Source: Deltaproteobacteria bacterium RIFCSPHIGHO2_02_FULL_40_11
GTDB taxonomy: Bacteria; Bdellovibrionota; JACOXK01; 2-02-FULL-40-11
Length of the DNA: 16,272 nt
Direction of reading: 5' to 3'
Assembly (NCBI GenBank): GCA_001798105.1
Contig: MGRI01000097.1
Coordinates: 1 to 16,272 of the forward strand
The translations under genes and the position numbers were made by a program. Positions 14,579 through 16,272 of this stretch are shown one piece after another. The first letter of the stretch is position 1; every line of letters starts with the position of its first letter. A model generated the notes under the pieces. That model did no database searches, was not told the origin of the DNA, and saw only the letters and a list, made by a program, of their open reading frames with translations.

Positions 14579-16272
14579 AAGTTATGGCGCTTAGGACTTG
14601 ATTGGGTTTGATTTGTAGCATGCAGCTATGGTGTTTGCAAGACGGCTTGTAGCAAGGGCCGCATTCTGTTTTTTCTTGTAAAATTTTTAAATTTTTCGCT
14701 GGGGGCGCATGAAATTTTGCATGTGTGGGACCAAAAAGCGCGACCGTTGGTTTTTGATAGGCCGCGGCCAAATGTAGGGGGAGAGAATCTGAGGTCATGA
14801 CTACTGCTGCATTTTGAATCACGTTACAAAGGGTTTCAAAATCTGTTTTTCCAACCAAAGAATGAATTTTATTCATGGGTAGAGGTGCGTTGTGTTGAAT
14901 AAAATCCAAAACTTCTTTTTCTTTGGCAAGATCGTTTTTGTCGCCCGTAAAAACAATGTCGTATCCTTCCTGAATGAGTCCGATAACTGTTTGTGCAATA
15001 TACGCCGACGGCCATTTTTTAGTTTCCCAGCTACCTCCTAGGTTGATGACAATGTAATGAATGTCATCCCTCGCGGGAGAGCTCTCTACAAAAACCTCCA
15101 AAGTGTCATCCTTGGGTGAAATTCCAATTTGTTTTAAAACCTGAAACTGATGTTCCACAGGGGGCAGAGGTCTTTCGGGGGCAGCATGGGTGAGAAGCTG
15201 TTTTCCAAAATTTCTTTCATACCCCAGTCGTTTTTTAACTTTTCCAAAATAAGCTAAAAGATGTGTCCATTTTGTATTTTGAAAATCAAAAGAGAGATCA
15301 AAATGTTCTTTTTTAATTTTTCTGGAAAATTGCCATAGGGTTAATTTTAATTTTTGTTTTGGGAGCATCCAAATTTCATCGATATAAGGACAGTTTTCCA
15401 TCATGCTTTTAAAACGGGGGTCGGTAAGCAACGTGATTTTTGCTTTTGGAAATTCTTTTCGAAGGGCTCGAAGTGAGGGAGAAATTAAAACCAAATCCCC
15501 CCAAGAGCTGAGTTTAATGATTAAAATCTTTGAAACATTTTTGTAGCATTGAAGTGTTTTTTCAAACATCCCTTCGTTTCGAAAATGATCTTCCACAAAT
15601 TTTCTACCATTTTTTTGAAGTGTTGTTTTTAGATTCGCATCTTTTAAAAGTCTCGCCATTGCATTTGCAAGTTCCAAGGGAGTGTGCGGCGGAACCAACA
15701 ACCCTGTTTTTTCATGTTCGATAATTTCTTGAAAACCCCCCAAGCGTGTTGCAATGACAGGAACCCAACAGGCTTGGGCTTCAATGATGACACGACCAAA
15801 AGATTCTGGATAGGTCGATGGGGCCACTAAAATATCTATTTTTTGAAGGACTTTTTCAATGTCTTCTTGATGGGGTTTAAAAGTAATATGGTTTTCTAAT
15901 TGTAAATCTTGAGTCAGCGATTTTAATTCGCCCAAATAACTTTCGCTTTCTACTTTGCCAATGATCCAGGCTTGAAATGGAAAGCCATTGGCTTTTAAGT
16001 GAGACAGCGCTTGAATAAAATCTTTGTGGCCTTTAATGGGGGAGATGCGGCCAATAAGAGAAATTATGGGTATTTCCATAGCACATGACGATACATCTTC
16101 TTTAGAACCGGCAGTCGCCCCGCTCCAGCGGCGGGGCGCTGCTTGCCCCTCTCGGCCCGTTTGCGCTGCGCGACCAAGCCAAACGGGCCTCCGAGAGGCT
16201 TCTAAAGAAGATGAATCGTCATGTGCTATGTTTATGCCATCAGATTTCTTAAACACATTCAAATCTACGCCT
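14553..16272 (-). CDS. Glycosyltransferase fusion GT4-GT9, 5' end outside window, with in-frame palindromic insert
   Basis: The frame is open up to the right edge: the first complete codons read GVDLNVFKKSDG, the standard phrase before the second half of a GT4 (group 1) fold, so the N-terminal GT4 half lies beyond the window. Then come a foreign-looking stretch encoded by the 154-bp palindromic element (16077-16230), the GT4 donor domain (IISLIGRISPIKGHKDF, PSTYPESFGRVIIEA with its E-x7-E, GGFQEIIEHEKTGLLV), and, joined without stop or start near 15533, a full GT9 domain (KILIIKLSSWGDLVLISPSLRALR, INLGGSWETKKWP, TSDSLPLHLAAA, and a terminal CGPCYKPSCKHHSC cluster). SDSLPLHLA replaces the common DTGPMHLA. 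The product would be bifunctional, adding two sugars in sequence. An internal ATG at 16077-16079 could yield a protein lacking the GT4 N-half. Confidence 0.88.
   Translation of the reverse strand, partial: GVDLNVFKKSDGINIAHDDSSSLEASRRPVWLGRAAQTGREGQAAPRRWSGATAGSKEDVSSCAMEIPIISLIGRISPIKGHKDFIQALSHLKANGFPFQAWIIGKVESESYLGELKSLTQDLQLENHITFKPHQEDIEKVLQKIDILVAPSTYPESFGRVIIEAQACWVPVIATRLGGFQEIIEHEKTGLLVPPHTPLELANAMARLLKDANLKTTLQKNGRKFVEDHFRNEGMFEKTLQCYKNVSKILIIKLSSWGDLVLISPSLRALRKEFPKAKITLLTDPRFKSMMENCPYIDEIWMLPKQKLKLTLWQFSRKIKKEHFDLSFDFQNTKWTHLLAYFGKVKKRLGYERNFGKQLLTHAAPERPLPPVEHQFQVLKQIGISPKDDTLEVFVESSPARDDIHYIVINLGGSWETKKWPSAYIAQTVIGLIQEGYDIVFTGDKNDLAKEKEVLDFIQHNAPLPMNKIHSLVGKTDFETLCNVIQNAAVVMTSDSLPLHLAAAYQKPTVALFGPTHAKFHAPPAKNLKILQEKTECGPCYKPSCKHHSCMLQIKPNQVLSAITYVQKQVST
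15063..15085. repeat. Small translated palindromic patch in the GT9 domain
   Basis: TCCC-TCGC-GGGA (15067-15078) is followed by the 8-bp palindrome AGAGCTCT (15078-15085). It begins GTCATCCC on the plus strand, like the repeat at 4945, and reads GAGGGATGAC on the minus strand, the usual edge of that dispersed repeat class. It encodes SSPARDD just before the first strand of the donor domain. It could be a decayed in-frame copy, but it is short enough to be chance. Confidence 0.35.
16111..16142. repeat. Inner hairpin A of the palindromic element
   Basis: CGCCCCGC (16116-16123) pairs with GCGGGGCG (16131-16138) over a 7-base loop. It is extended by GCAG (16111-16114) with CTGC (16139-16142) across a bulged T: 12 pairs, nearly all G-C. 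Confidence 0.8.
16148..16198. repeat. Inner hairpin B of the palindromic element
   Basis: GGCCCGTTTG (16154-16163) pairs with CAAACGGGCC (16180-16189) over a 16-base loop. CCTCTC (16148-16153) pairs with GAGAGG (16193-16198), leaving a 3-base bulge (16190-16192) on one side: 16 pairs in all. Confidence 0.8.

Larger units (their letters stand above)
16077..16230. repeat. 154-bp palindromic element inserted in-frame in the GT4-GT9 gene
   Basis: Left arm 16077-16107 and right arm 16200-16230 are inverted copies, 30 of 31 positions matching (mismatch at 16093 against 16214). The arms have ordinary composition (CATAGCACATGACGAT...). The 92-bp core (16108-16199) is about 76% GC by my count (70 of 92), in sharp contrast to the AT-rich surroundings, and holds two more hairpins, so the whole strand can fold as one long stem ending in two branches. 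All codons on the minus strand are sense; the insert contributes about 51 residues rich in Arg, Ala, Gly and Ser (SSSLEASRRPVWLGR...). No clear target-site duplication is visible. The design resembles Rickettsia palindromic elements in coding regions; identity with any known family is not claimed. Confidence 0.85.

Noticed and set aside
16077..16230. Reading the palindromic element as a complete insertion sequence, a CRISPR unit or a tRNA/rRNA gene
   Set aside because: It is too short for a transposase, the arms are inverted and not direct repeats, no target duplication is clear, and no tRNA-like arms or conserved RNA motif could be recognised.
16260..16262. TTG at 16262 as the start of the GT4-GT9 gene
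   Set aside because: The frame stays open upstream to the window edge and reads GVDL before NVFKK, the normal interior of a GT4 protein, so the gene begins outside the window.

Overview
The window comes from an AT-rich diderm (LPS-making) bacterium. The evidence is a lipoprotein signal peptide, periplasmic peptidoglycan enzymes (PBP4-type DacB, MltD-type lytic transglycosylase, PBP1A) and a run of ADP-heptose/LPS-type glycosyltransferases (GT9, GT4, GT2). RNase J in a diderm and a dispersed repeat of the GTCATTCC...GGAAT kind would fit a deltaproteobacterium-like lineage or a related candidate phylum. That placement is only an inference, and no marker gene here settles it. All CDSs appear intact except the two cut by the window edges.

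Layout. (1) 1-368, minus: start of a peptide-binding ABC-transporter lipoprotein that runs off the left edge; its start overlaps that of dacB. (2) 349-4943, plus: a tight dacB-mltD-RNase J operon. (3) 4945-6139, minus: a WecA/TagO-like polyprenyl-phosphate GlcNAc-1-phosphate transferase, followed by a 48-codon ORF whose 3' end lies in a short dispersed palindromic repeat. (4) 6197-9247, plus: PBP1A and a DUF3108 protein, stop and start directly abutting. (5) 9228-16272, minus: an LPS/glycan operon. In transcription order it holds a GT4-GT9 fusion (5' end beyond the window), three further GT9 heptosyltransferase-like genes with 23-26 nt overlaps, a radical SAM protein with a B12-binding-like N-terminal domain, and a WaaE-like GT2.

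How it works together. Regions 2 and 4 build, trim and remodel peptidoglycan. Region 3 probably primes an undecaprenyl-linked glycan. Region 5 probably builds the LPS core or a related surface saccharide, with the radical SAM enzyme as an unassigned tailoring step.

The standout is a 154-bp element at 16077-16230 inside the GT4-GT9 gene. Two 31-bp inverted arms (30/31 matched) enclose a 92-bp core of about 76% GC, which itself folds into two strong hairpins. The reading frame stays open through all of it, in the linker between the two halves of the GT4 fold. This resembles the in-frame protein-coding palindromic elements known from Rickettsia (RPEs), but the sequence is not one I recognise. 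A second, much smaller palindromic patch is also translated in-frame in the same gene (15063-15085), and a third forms the C-terminus of the 48-codon ORF (4945-4974). Together they suggest a genome in which palindromic repeats enter coding sequence and are tolerated there.
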